Source: Glandiceps talaboti
Taxonomy: Eukaryota > Hemichordata > Enteropneusta > Spengelidae
Length of the DNA: 64,000 nucleotides
Assembly (NCBI RefSeq): GCF_964340395.1
Contig: NC_135554.1
Location: 28,076,592 to 28,140,591 of the forward strand
Reading direction: 5' to 3'
Part shown: positions 11,005-24,930 of the stretch, one piece after another
Layout: every line of letters begins with the position of its first letter
Numbering within the stretch: position 1 is the first letter of the stretch
Notes under the pieces: generated by a model
Databases searched by the model: none
The model's input: only the letters and a program-made list of their open reading frames with translations
Told to the model about the DNA's origin: nothing
Position numbers and translations under genes: made by a program

Positions 11005-14000
11005 AACCTCTACACTGTTTTACGACAACACCCAAGTTCATTGCGTCAATGGATCCAGAGAAAATATGTTCTGGCTTGCGGGAATGCCGTATTGGGACTC
11101 GCTGATTTTACAATCATAGGTTGACGTAGCGAATGTATGAAAAAATTCCTGATTGTGACTTCTGTGTACGTTTCTGTTGTTTAAAATGGGATTCTTGTCA
11201 ATCACTAAACATATTTCAGACTGGAATATTTTATTCCAGCGGAAACTTTCACAAGCAGTGAAATAACGAAATTACATGTCAAGCAAAAAAGCAAATTTTC
11301 CATTGTTTTCAGGAGGGATTTTTAGAAACCGTACGCTCTACCAATGTACATCTTTATTAAGATGCCGTGCCATTACTTGACACCACAGAACGTTTTATGT
11401 AAACTTCAGTTAACATATTAGTCGTTCATGATGTCTAGGTGTTTCAATTGGCTCCTTACAACTATTAGGTTTCTCAGCATGTTCTGATGACTTTACATAT
11501 GCGCGGCCCATGTGGACGAAATAGGAAGTATGAATGAGGTCGTGTGTTTGCTTATTGGATGTAAGTTTGAAGTACTGTTCTATCGGAAGAGCTCCTTTCC
11601 AATGATTGCTTAATGGTTATTCTGGAACACCTGTATTCTAAGGGTTTCCAGTATAACCCCCCCCCCCTCATCATTGGCTGTTAAAGTACTAGTATTTAAT
11701 TAAATGCGTGATATTGCTTTAAAACAACAATCTTTCTGACTAGATATTACGAAAAATAAAAATAACAACAAACCCAACAACAAGGAAACGAAACGAAGCA
11801 AACGCAAGACAACACAACACAACACAACACAACACAACACAACACAACACAATTTCCATAGACCCTACACCAACTATGGTTTTTCCAACTACCGTAATTC
11901 AGATAGCAATACCACGTACAATAAAAAATAATCTACAAGCTGTCATATATACAAATATCCGCATTGATAGGTCTTTGTAAATACAATACGTTCATGATCA
12001 AACCTCTAGCAATGTCATCTGAACGTTGTACCGAAAAATATTAAATGTTAAAGTTGGGAATTGATGATAAACCCAATAACGTAATAATGATAAAAGCAAG
12101 ATATGTCTCTGAAAATCAAAGTATGTCACGGAAAACTCGAGTAATCGTGTGTTTTTTGCGAATCAAACTAAATTAGTGTTTAGTTTGACATCTCTGGGAT
12201 GAATAGCAGACAACGTTGCCAAGGGCGAAATTCTGATTTATACACGTAGCTCATCAAATAATAATAACTGTTTTATCTTGATTCATGTAACCTTTGATTG
12301 ACATTTCAACACACACATTAATCTTACATAGAAGAGTCGAGGCGGGGTGGTTTTTTAAAGAATATTTTATTATTCACTGTTAAATTTTGATCATGCCAAT
12401 TCAAGTCTCTGTGACCTATTTAATATCCCTTACGCGATGCTCCTACTCAAAGAAAACAATTTTTCCCTTTCTTTTGCCTCTTATTAGTTATGATTGTATG
12501 GTTGTCAGCTTTCATAGGTTTTACTATTCACACTTGCTATTATTATGTCAACATTGATTTTCAACAGAACTGCTGCATACCTGGGTCGATATTAGCACTT
12601 AATATTTCCAATGTCCTGTCTAGAACGCTTATTTTGAATTGAAATGAGAATTAATACAGCTGCAAGCCTGACAAATATCAATACTCGTCTATATATATGT
12701 GTCCATTTTTGTACAAGGATATTGGTGTGTACGGAGTCATCTATTTTAAACTAAAAAAGGCCACTACTTGAAGGAGGCTTCAGTTTAGTAGCTATTGTAG
12801 CCAATCCCGTCGATATGTGTTCAAATATAGTTTGCCTCTTGAACTCCGGCGAGTAGCAATCCTTCGACCCTTAAAATAATTCATCAATTATATTTCTTGG
12901 CTATTTGTCACGTGTGCAGCCTGAAAATATGAGATGTGTCACATGTTACACACATATCTCAATCTAGTAATACACATGCACAACTATATGACACTTGTCA
13001 AGTCATCATCATAAATGACATGACTTTGACAGTAGTTTTGTAATCTAAATATTTCAAAGATATAAAATATATGAAACTGGCAAAACTAAAAATTTGGGGA
13101 TTATTTCTCAGTAGATTTAGAGGGAAGGCACTAAACTGAATAATGGACAAACCTTTCTTCCAGTAAGCTATAACCATAGAAAATATGTGATGGGATGGCA
13201 TGAATACTAGTATCCTGCATAAATTAGTTCCAATACGCCATTTATTTCTCTCGAGATATAATCACCGAACAGAATCAACGACGGTTACCAAGGTCGGAAT
13301 TATTTGGTAAGAAAGATGCATTTGTCACTCTGTTAGTCAGCGGAAGTGGCTCCTATTCGGCATAATTTTTCTTGGAATTCAAGATCTCAAGGAAAAACTT
13401 CTGTTCACCTGCTTACAAAGACAATGAACTAGCACCACCCATGTAACCTTCAAGGGCTATAAGTTAACTGAAAGGTGAATTCAATTCGAAATAATTGCTC
13501 AATCTGACAAAAGAGCACATAATCTAATTAACATACCGGATATTGCATCACTAATATTTGGTATCAATAACTTCCGGTACTTTTGCCTTGTTTGAAATGT
13601 GGTAGCGAAGAGATGTTACATTTTCGAGGATGGGATGGACTAATTTTGGTGATATATTGATAATGTTTACCTCACCCTCCACCGAGTTTTGTTAAATATA
13701 TGGAGGTACTCTATAACATTGTAAGTAGTTATTCACGAGGGTTTTAAAAAAAAAGTGTTTACAATATATAGCGAACGTCAAGTGAAAGGCAGTTCTACAG
13801 ATGCAACAGAAGAAAAGTTTCTACTCCCTAAATATATGATGTGTTGTTATGGCAACTACAAGTAAATAATTACATGTATATAAAAAGATTATTCGAGATC
13901 ACTTATTTGTTACATGGGATAAATATTAATTCACCAGTAAGGTAATACAGCAATCTCCTTAAATAAGATATAATCCGATGTATCCGTTCCTTCTAATTAA

Positions 14001-14967
14001 ATAGAAAACCCAAAAACTTTACAAAGTGCAAAATCATAGAACTTAATAATTCTATGTATGAGAGTAGAACTTAACCATGTGTGACACCATATGTATTTGA
14101 AATCGACAAATCATGTGATTATAAGTAAATTTCGCCACTTCCGTGTACTTGCACTATGGCTATGCTACATGTGTGTGCACTCACGTGGAGAGAATATTAT
14201 CATAAATAATGTTCTCATTTTATTTGTAACTTACACTGATCGCGCTTACTAATCATCATCAAGGGACTTGTTTTATTTTAATCAATCTAGAGAAGATGAT
14301 ATCGCCGCATGAACTTGTGTTTACGAATTAGGAATAACTAATTTCAAATTATATCATGATGATTACGTCAATGATCTGGAAATAATTTGTCTCAAATTAT
14401 AAATATGATCATGATAATTCACATATTGGACATTCATATAACGTTTTCCTCATTTTGCTCGAAGCGCTGTACACGGTTTCAACCATTTTGCTCGAAGCGC
14501 TGTACCGTTTGAACCATTTTGCACAGACCACAAGGGCACACCAGTACAGCTCTGAATGTAAAATGTCGTACTTATATAACGCAACGCGTTGATATATCTT
14601 GACATCTGATTCGTGGTCAAGATGGTTCTAGCGTTTGGCAAGTTGTTGACCTCTGACATTAGAATAAGTGCACCAAAGAGAGAGAAACGAATGAACAAAT
14701 AAGACGTTCCAGTGAGGGCGCTATGAGTGTTCTTCTCAAACGGAGTTGAAAGTCGGAACTATGTTGGGTTACAATATTTTACCCACAACTCTCCCAGTTA
14801 TTATATCCGTGAAGACAGACGGCATATGTCACCAGTGCACTGGGCTTTGTGAATATAATTTTGTCTTTTTTTGGATCGTAGAATTGTCATTGTTGAATTT
14901 CTGAATCATGTATATCTATGATTTATCGTTGTCAGAGATTGCAATTTTATAACAGCTTTGCTTGAAA
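11005..14967. other. Single-copy AT-rich DNA, no gene seen
   Basis: Holds a C11 homopolymer (11657-11667) and the (CAACA)n array. Longest open frames are about 80 codons and unrecognised. Confidence 0.5.
11809..11852. repeat. (CAACA)n microsatellite
   Basis: Eight or more pentamers in an A/C-rich stretch. Confidence 0.9.
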
Positions 14968-15046
14968 AACATGCAAGATATTTGCAAGCTAACATGCAAG
15001 ATATTTGCAAGCTAACATGCTAACATGCAAGATATTTGCAAGCTAA
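14968..15046. repeat. 23-bp tandem repeat, 3 copies plus a fragment
   Basis: Units of aacatgcaagatatttgcaa plus gct. An extra eight-base aacatgct piece separates copies two and three. Each unit contains a near-palindrome TGCAAGATATTTGCA. Confidence 0.9.
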
Positions 15047-15414
15047 CTAAGGAAAATATATGCATCTGTTATGACTCCTCCAAAGAGATTGATATCTCTG
15101 AATAGGTTGTTAACAAAAGAAAATGACATTAAAAATTACAAAAATAAGGAACATCCAAGCATACAAATCAGAGAGAGTTGTGAGTAAAATCTACAACAAG
15201 GAATGGGTTACAGCTTGGCAAACATAGTCTCTGTGGGCTCGGACCCCCCCCCCCCTCCCAATTCAAAAGGTCTAATATACTGATGTGGTTGTCTTCAATT
15301 GATATGTAACCACATTCAAATGTAAGTTGTGATTGCAACTAGTGATTGCAATATTTAATCACATGTTTTATATTATTGCGCTAAATTAGTTCGGATATTA
15401 GAACAAGGAGTTCC

Positions 15415-16400
<986 letters not shown>

Positions 16401-16539
16401 ACGCGCGCGCACAGACACACACACGCGCATGAACGAACGAACGCACACATACATATACAGTACATGTATGTATCATGTGTACATACATACATACATACAT
16501 ACATACATACATACATACATACATACATACATACATACA

Positions 16540-16573
<34 letters not shown>

Positions 16574-16593
16574 CACGCACGCACGCAAACACG

Positions 16594-16638
<45 letters not shown>

Positions 16639-16651
16639 GGACGGACGGACG

Positions 16652-16737
<86 letters not shown>

Positions 16738-16755
16738 TAGACAGACAGACAGACT
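16401..16755. repeat. Compound (CG)/(AC)/(ACAT)n/(AC)n/(GGAC)n/(AGAC)n microsatellite
   Basis: ACAT units at about 16480-16569, AC at 16573-16637, GGAC at 16638-16657 and AGAC to the right inverted arm. Several overlapping frames are open but low complexity. Confidence 0.95.
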
Positions 16756-17509
16756 GAGGAACTCCTTGTTCTAATATCCGAACTAATTTAGCGCAATAAT
16801 AGCGTCTCATTTGAAATGTACTTCTTTTTTTCCGCCGGCCTCTCGTACCATGATTTACACAAAATGTAATTACAGTGTTGTCATCTGCCCTGAAATCGCT
16901 AAAAACCATGATATACTCTGCTTTGGGAATATGTAGTAATAAGGACTATATCCTGTGAGAATTTGTGTCTTCATCAATTGATGAGGCAATTAAGTAAAAG
17001 CAAAAAGCTTGAGTTGCAACAACCTGAGATATTTCACTACAACGTTTCCAAATTGTTTGCGCTTGAGTAATAACTTTGTGATATACGATAAATCACATGA
17101 TTAATTTTGAATACTTATAATCAGCGAAACACGGTGGATAATGTTGAACAGGTTGTATTTTGTACGATAATTCAAACTCGATGTCTAAAATTTGATTTTT
17201 TTCCCCCATTAATAAATGGACTCTTGGGATTGCAATGCATACATAGGTGGAATGCATGTCCATCAAACATCTGAAAGGCAAATACTACTCTCAGTTAAGT
17301 CACGATCGTACAGGAATAAGTCTTTTATTAACAATTGTATACGTTGGTTTAATCTATGTACTGACGTGTTTCTAGTAGATTTGAGGCATTCTTTGGGAAA
17401 TCCTATTTGATACAAGTTGTTATACCAACCCATATGTGCATACTGAGAATGGTAGTTAATAAAATTAATGTATCCCATCTATCCATATCATCCATCCATA
17501 CGGTATACT

Positions 17510-17533
17510 GACACACACACACATACATACATA

Positions 17534-17587
<54 letters not shown>

Positions 17588-17646
17588 CACACACATATAC
17601 ACACACATTCACATGCAAGCACGCACGCACGCACGCACACACGCAC

Positions 17647-17681
<35 letters not shown>

Positions 17682-17773
17682 TACATACATACATACATAC
17701 ATACATACATACATACATACATACATACATACATACATACATACACACGTACATAGTACGTACATACATACAC
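17510..17773. repeat. Compound (AC)n-(TA)n-(GCAC)n-(AGAC)n-(ATAC)n microsatellite
   Basis: Blocks of different motifs follow each other with little unique sequence between. The flank 17795-17960 is a decayed AATC-rich stretch. Confidence 0.95.
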
Positions 17774-18612
17774 ATTGTCGCCCTCCATGCCTTCATTTAA
17801 TCAATCAATCATTAAATTAATTAATCACTTTAATAATCAATTTACTAATTAACCAATCATTCAAGGAAGAAAGCTGACAATGAATGAGAAGTGAGCGAGG
17901 TTGTCAAATACTCAATCAAGTCGATTGATCTACCAATAATCGACCAATCAAATCAGGTATCATCTAATCCAATCTGTAATGGCTGTACATCTGATAGCAA
18001 GAAATGAACAACACATATAGACCTTTTGGAAAACAATGGAAAACCTGAATTAGACACTCACACATGAAAAAAAATAAAAAATAAAAAATCTGCCTACCCC
18101 ACCTATCCTAAATTGAGCGTAACCAGAACCACATATTTTTTTATAAAACCTTATGGTCCCACAGATACGATAGCACTAATGCAAAAACCTCAGATTAAGT
18201 TTTGGGCATTGAACATGGTCTCCATTTTTTTAGAAGATTTCATTTGTGATTCCCAATTTGTAAATATGAATATAATATTGGATGTCATCCATGGAACCAA
18301 GAATATCAAAACATTGCACTGTGTCGTGGCTGTCAATAAAAATTTTAATGGCTTTCATAATCACCAACATGATCCAACAAGCCATTACACCATAGATGAC
18401 GTGAGCAATTGATTCCTCATCCATGGATGAAGAAAAACAATTATTATTATGCAAATTATTTCAATTTGTTACACATGTTCAAAAATCGCTACTACCACTG
18501 AAGTGCCAACTTAATTTGACCAAAAGATGGAACATGACTCGTTCATGTTTTCAATCTGACAACTTATTTTTTGCCGACCTATGCAATTAAAATCACGAAA
18601 TCCTGAAACAAA

Positions 18613-19306
18613 ACGACGTCTGGCTCGACCAATATCTACTAACACTGCTACATTTTATCGTCAGGCTCAACAAATATCTAACCAATACTGCAACATTTTA
18701 TCGTCTGGCTCAACAAATATCTATTTAACCAACACTGCTACATTTTATCGTCAGGCTCAACAACAAATATCTAACCAAAACTATTACATTTTATCGTCTG
18801 GCTCAACAAATATCTATTTAACCAACACTGCTACATTTTATCGTCAGGCTCAACAACAAATATCTAACCAAAACTATTACATTTTGTCGTCTGGCTCAAC
18901 AAATATCTAACCAATACTACTACAATGTATCGTCTGGCTCAACAAATATCTAACCAACACTACTACAGTATCTAACCAATAGTGCTACATGATATCGTCT
19001 GGCTCAACAAATATCTAACCAACACTGCTACATTTTATCGCCAGGCTCAACAAATATCTAACCAATAGTGCTTCATTTTATCGTCTGGCTCAACAAATAT
19101 CTATTTAACCAACACTGTTACATTTTATCGTCTGGCTCAACAAATATCTAACCAATACTACTATATTTTATCGTCAGGCTCAACAAATATCTAACCAATA
19201 GTGCCACATTTTATCGTCTGGCTCAACAAATATCTAACCAATTACTACTATATTTTATCGTCTGGCTCAAAAAAGAAAATCTTACTAACATTGCTACATT
19301 TTTTCG
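18613..19306. repeat. ~43-bp tandem array (about 15 units)
   Basis: Units contain tatcgtctggctcaacaaat followed by atctaaccaa and a variable ctacatttt block; lengths are mostly 43-49 bp because of small insertions. A two-unit block of 93 bp is repeated at about 18720-18905. The last units are more diverged. Confidence 0.9.
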
Positions 19307-19566
19307 TTGTGATCAACAAATGTCTGTGTCGATAAGATTTTATATTGAGCAAGAAGATAAAAAGTAGAAGTGTTCGGTAAGATTTTGGTTGAGCCAAACG
19401 CCAATTATCTATGTAGCATTGTTGCGTTTTCTCTTTGCTTGCCCTATATTTAGGGATCTACATCTTAAAAATGGGATAAATTATAACAATTAAACTTTGC
19501 ATCAGTGAAACTAACTGGTAGAATGTAGCAATGTTAGTAAAGATTATTTGTTTTCGCCCAGACGAT
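19257..19566. repeat. Inverted terminal copies of the ~43-bp repeat (fold-back end)
   Basis: The last + oriented unit (19257-19306) reappears inverted at 19521-19566 with roughly 85 percent identity by eye, including the shared actaacattgctacatt core. A further inverted, more diverged piece lies near 19386-19425. The array thus ends in a 300-bp fold-back structure. Confidence 0.75.
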
Positions 19567-19794
19567 ATTCTGTTGCACGTTAACTGGTTTCTATTGTAGT
19601 TCATAAAACATACACTAAGACTCCGGTGATTGAGAACAATTCATGGCTGGTATAGAGCATAGACTGACATGCGAAATGATTATTCAACAATGTCAATATT
19701 TACGACTAAAGACAACAGGACACTTTCAAGTTAATTCATTAAAAAAAATAACAGTCAAAATTACGCGGCTTTTAAATTTTGAATATGATATGGA

Positions 19795-22700
19795 CGATGT
19801 TGGCCTATAGTGCCGAACGATATAACTCAACCATTTTGGCCTATAGAGTCGAACGATATAACTCGACCATGTTGGCTATAGAGTCGAACGATATAACTCG
19901 ACCATGTTGACTATAGTGTCGAACGATATAACTCGACCATGTTGACTATAGTGTCGAACTATGATATAACTCGACCATGTTGGCTATAGTGTCGAATGAT
20001 ATAACTCGACCATGTTGGCTATAGAGTCGAATGATATAACTCGACCATGTTGACTATAGATATAGAGTCGAACGATATAACTCGACCATGTCGACTATAG
20101 TGTCGAACGATATAACTCGACCATGTTGGCTATAGAGTCGAACGATATAACTCGACCATGTTGACTGTAGAGTCGAACGATATAGCTCGACCATGTTGGC
20201 TATAGAGTCGAACGATATAACTCGACCATGTTGGCTAGTGTTGAATGATATAACTCGACCATGTTGACTATAGAGTCGAACTATGATATAACTCGACCAT
20301 GTTGGCTATAGTGTCGAACGATATAACTCGACCATGTTGACTATAGTGTCGAACTATGATATAACTCGACCATGTTGACTATAGTGTCGAACTATGATAT
20401 AACTCGACCATGTTGGCTATAGTGTCGAATGATATAACTCGACCATGTTGGCTATAGAGTCGAATGATATAACTCGACCATGTTGACTATAGATATAGAG
20501 TCGAACGATATAACTCGACCATGTCGACTATAGTGTCGAACGATATAACTCGACCATGTTGGCTATAGAGTCGAACGATATAACTCGACCATGTTGACTG
20601 TAGAGTCGAACGATATAGCTCGACCATGTTGGCTATAGAGTCGAACGATATAACTCGACCATGTTGGCTAGTGTTGAATGATATAACTCGACCATGTTGA
20701 CTATAGAGTCGAACTATGATATAACTCGACCATGTTGGCTATAGTGTCGAACGATATAACTCGACCATGTTGGCTATAGTGTCGAACGATATAACTCGAC
20801 CATGTTGGCTATAGAGTCGAACGATATAACTCGACCATGTCGACTATATAGTCGAACGATATAACTCGACCATGTCGGCTATAGTGTCGAACGATATAAC
20901 TCGACCATGTTGGCTATAGAGTCGAACGATATAACTCGACCATGTTGACTGTAGAGTCGAACGATATAACTCGACCATGTTGGCTATAGAGTCGAATGAT
21001 ATAACTCGACCATGTTGGCTATAGTGTCGAACTATGATATAACTCGACCATGTTGGCTATAGAGTCGAACGATATAACTCGACCATGTTGACTATAGAGT
21101 CGAACGATATAACTCGACCATGTTGACTATAGAGTCGAACGATATAACTCGACCATGTTGGCTAGAGTCGAACGATATAACTCGACCATGTTGACTATAG
21201 AGTCGAATGATATAACTCGACCATGTTGGCTATAGAGTCGAACGATATAACTCGACCATGTTGACTATAGAGTCGAACGATATAACTCGACCATGTTGGC
21301 TATAGAGTCGAACGATATAACTCGACCATGTTGACTGTAGAGTCGAACGATATAACTCGACCATGTTGACTATAGAGTCGAATGATATAACTCGACCATG
21401 TTGGCTATAGTGTCGAACTATGATATAACTCGACCATGTTGGCTATAGAGTCGAATGATATAACTCGACCATGTTGGCTATAGTGTCGAACTATGATATA
21501 ACTCGACCATGTTGGCTATAGTGTCGAACGATATAACTCGACCATGTTGGCTATAGAGTCGAATGATATAACTCGACCATGTTGGCTATAGTGTCGAACT
21601 ATGATATAACTCGACCATGTTGGCTATAGAGTCGAACGATATAACTCGACCATGTTGACTATAGTGTCGAATGATATAACTCGACCATGTCGGCTATAGA
21701 GTCGAACTATGATATAACTCGACCATGTTGGCTATAGTGTCGAATGATATAACTCGACCATGTTGGCTATAGAGTCGAATGATATAACTCGACCATGTTG
21801 ACTATAGATATAGAGTCGAACCATATAACTCGACCATGTCGACTATAGTGTCGAACGATATAACTCGACCATGTTGGCTATAGAGTCGAACGATATAACT
21901 CGACCATGTTGACTATAGTGTCGAACGATATAACTCGACCATGTTGACTATAGTGTCGAACTATGATATAACTCGACCATGTTGGCTATAGTGTCGAATG
22001 ATATAACTCGACCATGTTGGCTATAGAGTCGAATGATATAACTCGACCATGTTGACTATAGATATAGAGTCGAACGATATAACTCGACCATGTCGACTAT
22101 ACTGTCGAACGATATAACTCGACCATGTTGGCTATAGAGTCGAACGATATAACTCGACCATGTTGACTGTAGAGTCGAATGATATAACTCGACCATGTTG
22201 GCTATAGTGTCGAACTATGATATAACTCGACCATGTTGGCTATAGTGTCGAACGATATAACTCGACCATGTTGGCTATAGTGTCGAACGATATAACTCGA
22301 CCATGTTGGCTATAGAGTCGAACGATATAACTCGACCATGTCGACTATAGAGTCGAACGATATAACTCGACCATGTCGGCTATAGTGTCGAACGATATAA
22401 CTCGACCATATTGGCTATAGAGTCGAACGATATAACTCGACCATGTTGACTGTAGAGTCGAACGATATAACTCGACCATGTTGACTATAGAGTCGAATGA
22501 TATAACTCGACCATGTTGGCTATAGTGTCGAACTATGATATAACTCGACCATGTTGGCTATAGAGTCGAACGATATAACTCGACCATGTTGACTATAGTG
22601 TCGAATGATATAACTCGACCATGTCGGCTATAGAGTCGAATGATATAACTCGACCATGTTGGCTATAGAGTCGAATGATATAACTCGACCATGTTTACTA

Positions 22701-23060
22701 TAGAGTCGAACGATATAACTCGACCATGTTGGCTATAGAGTCGAACGATATAACTCGACCATGTTGACTGTAGAGTCGAACGATATAACTCGACCATGTT
22801 GACTATAGAGTCGAACGATATAACTCGACCATGTTGGCTATAGAGTCGAATGATATAACTCGACCATGTCGGCTATAGAGTCGAATGATATATCTCGACC
22901 ATGTTGGCTATAGAGTCGAATGATATAACTCGAGCACGTTGGCTATGGTGTCGAACGATGTCGGCTATAGTGTCGAACGATATAACTCGACCATGTCGGC
23001 TATAGTGTCGAACGATGTAACTCGACCATGTTGGCTAGTGTTGAACGAAACACTCGACCA
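19795..23060. repeat. 35-bp satellite array, about 90 units
   Basis: Head-to-tail units containing gtcgaacgatataactcgac followed by catgttggctatag or close variants. Length variants include +3 (gaactatgat) and +6 (atagatatagag). Each unit has short dyads GTCGA/TCGAC and GAGT/ACTC. The block 19925-20339 is repeated without a visible difference at 20358-20772, offset 433 bp, rare variants included. No open frame longer than repeat noise is present. Confidence 0.97.
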
Positions 23061-23178
23061 CAGGAAATGTTCTACGTGATCCTAGATCTGGGCAGATGAT
23101 ATGGACCATGTTGGCCTAGTGTTGAACGCTATAACTGGACCACAAGAAATGTTCTACGGTATAGTAGATATGGACAGA
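23034..23178. repeat. 70-bp edge units of the satellite, 2 copies
   Basis: At the right edge two longer units (from 23034 and 23104, spacing 70 bp, twice the satellite period) share the gaccatgttgg start but add aaatgttctacg and a gcagatg end that the 35-bp units lack. Confidence 0.75.
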
Positions 23179-23324
23179 TGCAGTACCAATTTTAGTAGAC
23201 GATATTTGTAGTTGTAAGTTTAAAAAGAAAATAAGCATCAAGATTTAAAATTCTTTTCACATTATCATTGAGTTCTTTATAAGTTCAGATGATTTTAGAT
23301 GTAAATCAAAGACAGCATTTGCGG

Positions 23325-23352
23325 GCCGGGGTATAGCTGAGTGGTCCACTTT
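23325..23352 (+). other. tRNA-like A-box sequence, possible SINE head relic
   Basis: ggggtatagctgagtggtcc resembles the 5' part of a tRNA and matches the pol III A box at 11 of 12 positions. No convincing B box or folded tRNA follows, so this is at most a relic. Confidence 0.2.
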
Positions 23353-24334
23353 ATATGAGTCAAACGCCATCTAACGTATAATATTGGCAGCTACATTAGT
23401 AAACTTCATGTGCCTATGATTATTACCTTTCATTGCTATACTGTACAGTAACATTTATTTTTGCTGACATACGCACAATTCTTAAGTCCTATGGTTGTAC
23501 ATTGTGGGGGATTTTTGTTCCTAATACCACAGGCTTATCTAAACGATACATTGACGTGTTTCTCTTTTTCCCAACTATAGACATAAGAGTACGTTTAAAT
23601 GAATTTCAGCAGAGATCAAAACGCGATCTTGATGCTGTGTTTTACAAATGGAGTTACAGGGATTTTTGTATTGTGTTTAAAACTTCGGGGTCAGTCTCAA
23701 TGAATTTTATATCATCTAGTATAATCAAAACTGCACGCTCAAGCAAAATTCGCTGTAAAGGAACACTGCGCTGCTGTCACTGTAAATGATTCATTGGTGA
23801 CGGGAATGAAAGTAATGAGTTTATTGCGTTGATGGCTTGCAAAACAAATTTGAAATTAAGCCCCTCTGACTCTCGCCGTAATCTGAAAGGTAAATCAACT
23901 CCAAGATCATAATACGCTATCCCATTATCCTCTAAGGCAGCTACAGACATTCTAAGTGATGTGATGCAGTCTTATTTATTCAAAACGTTAGGTAAATTTC
24001 AACTCATCACGGTAGCGAGATTCGAGTCTGAGATTCCCAAACGAACTTCGCAGTTTGGAATGAACTGAACAGAAACGGTATATATATCTCTATGTGAAAC
24101 CTCAGTGGATAACGCAACCATCGGAAATGTTTAATGAATCCGAGGTCATAGTTCATTTGACAAGCTTTTTATTTCTGTGACAATTTGCTGGTGAATATGG
24201 ATTAATTACATGAATAAATCATATTTTCTGAAATATTCATGATACATAGATTAAATGCCATTAGCTCATTCGGGTGAAATAAGATCCGAGTGTTGATAAA
24301 TATTTCACCTAGCTTCCTTTCCTATGTACCAAAA

Positions 24335-24651
24335 TATGATACATGTGTATTGTTGAAGTATATATGATACATGTGTATTGTTGAAGTATATATGATACAT
24401 GTGTATTGTTGAAGTATATATGATACATGTGTATTGTTGAAGTATATATGATACATGTGTATTGTTGAAGTATATATGATACATGTGTATTGTTGAAGTA
24501 TATATGATACATGTGTATTGTTGAAGTATATTATATGATACATGTGTATTGTTGAAGTATATATGATACATGTGTATTGTTGAAGTATATTATATGATAC
24601 ATGTGTATTGTTGAAGTATATATGATACATGTGCATTGTTGAAGTATATAT
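24335..24651. repeat. 28-bp minisatellite, 11 copies
   Basis: Units contain gatacatgtgtattgttgaa followed by gtatatat. Nine spacings are 28 bp or 31 bp (a 3-bp TTA insertion precedes copies 8 and 10), and one T to C change is seen in the last copy. Open minus-strand frames here are repeat artefacts. Confidence 0.95.
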
Positions 24652-24876
24652 CTACATTTTAGTGACTGCGAATTTTTACCAAAGCGTTCAATATGATTCG
24701 AAAGTAGTCCCACAGGAGTGATTGTGATTTGTGGATTATCACGATTTGGAGATAATTCATTCATTTTAAGTTTCATTGTCATGGTAAAAAGAAACAGAAC
24801 TGTTCTTTGCATCATATATCACATCAATTACTCAGAAGTTACAGTATTGTGTGTATGATGACTAGTAGCAAGGTCT

Positions 24877-24930
24877 CCCCCATCCCCTCAACCCAACCCC
24901 CATCCATACCCCCTCCCTCGACCCCTCGTA
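24877..24930 (-). other. C-rich tract, potential G-quadruplex on the minus strand
   Basis: C runs of 5, 4, 3 and 5 bases (24877-24901) are separated by loops of 2, 4 and 2 bases; more C runs follow to 24926. The pattern meets the common G3+N1-7 quadruplex rule on the complementary strand. Confidence 0.6.

Noticed and set aside
17804-17960. AATC/ATTG-rich stretch as an AT-hook or homeodomain site cluster
   Set aside because: It looks like a decayed (AATC)n microsatellite next to the compound array; no specific site could be defended.
23433-23789. 118-codon non-repetitive + frame
   Set aside because: No recognisable domain; one or two frames of this length are expected by chance in 64 kb of this base composition.
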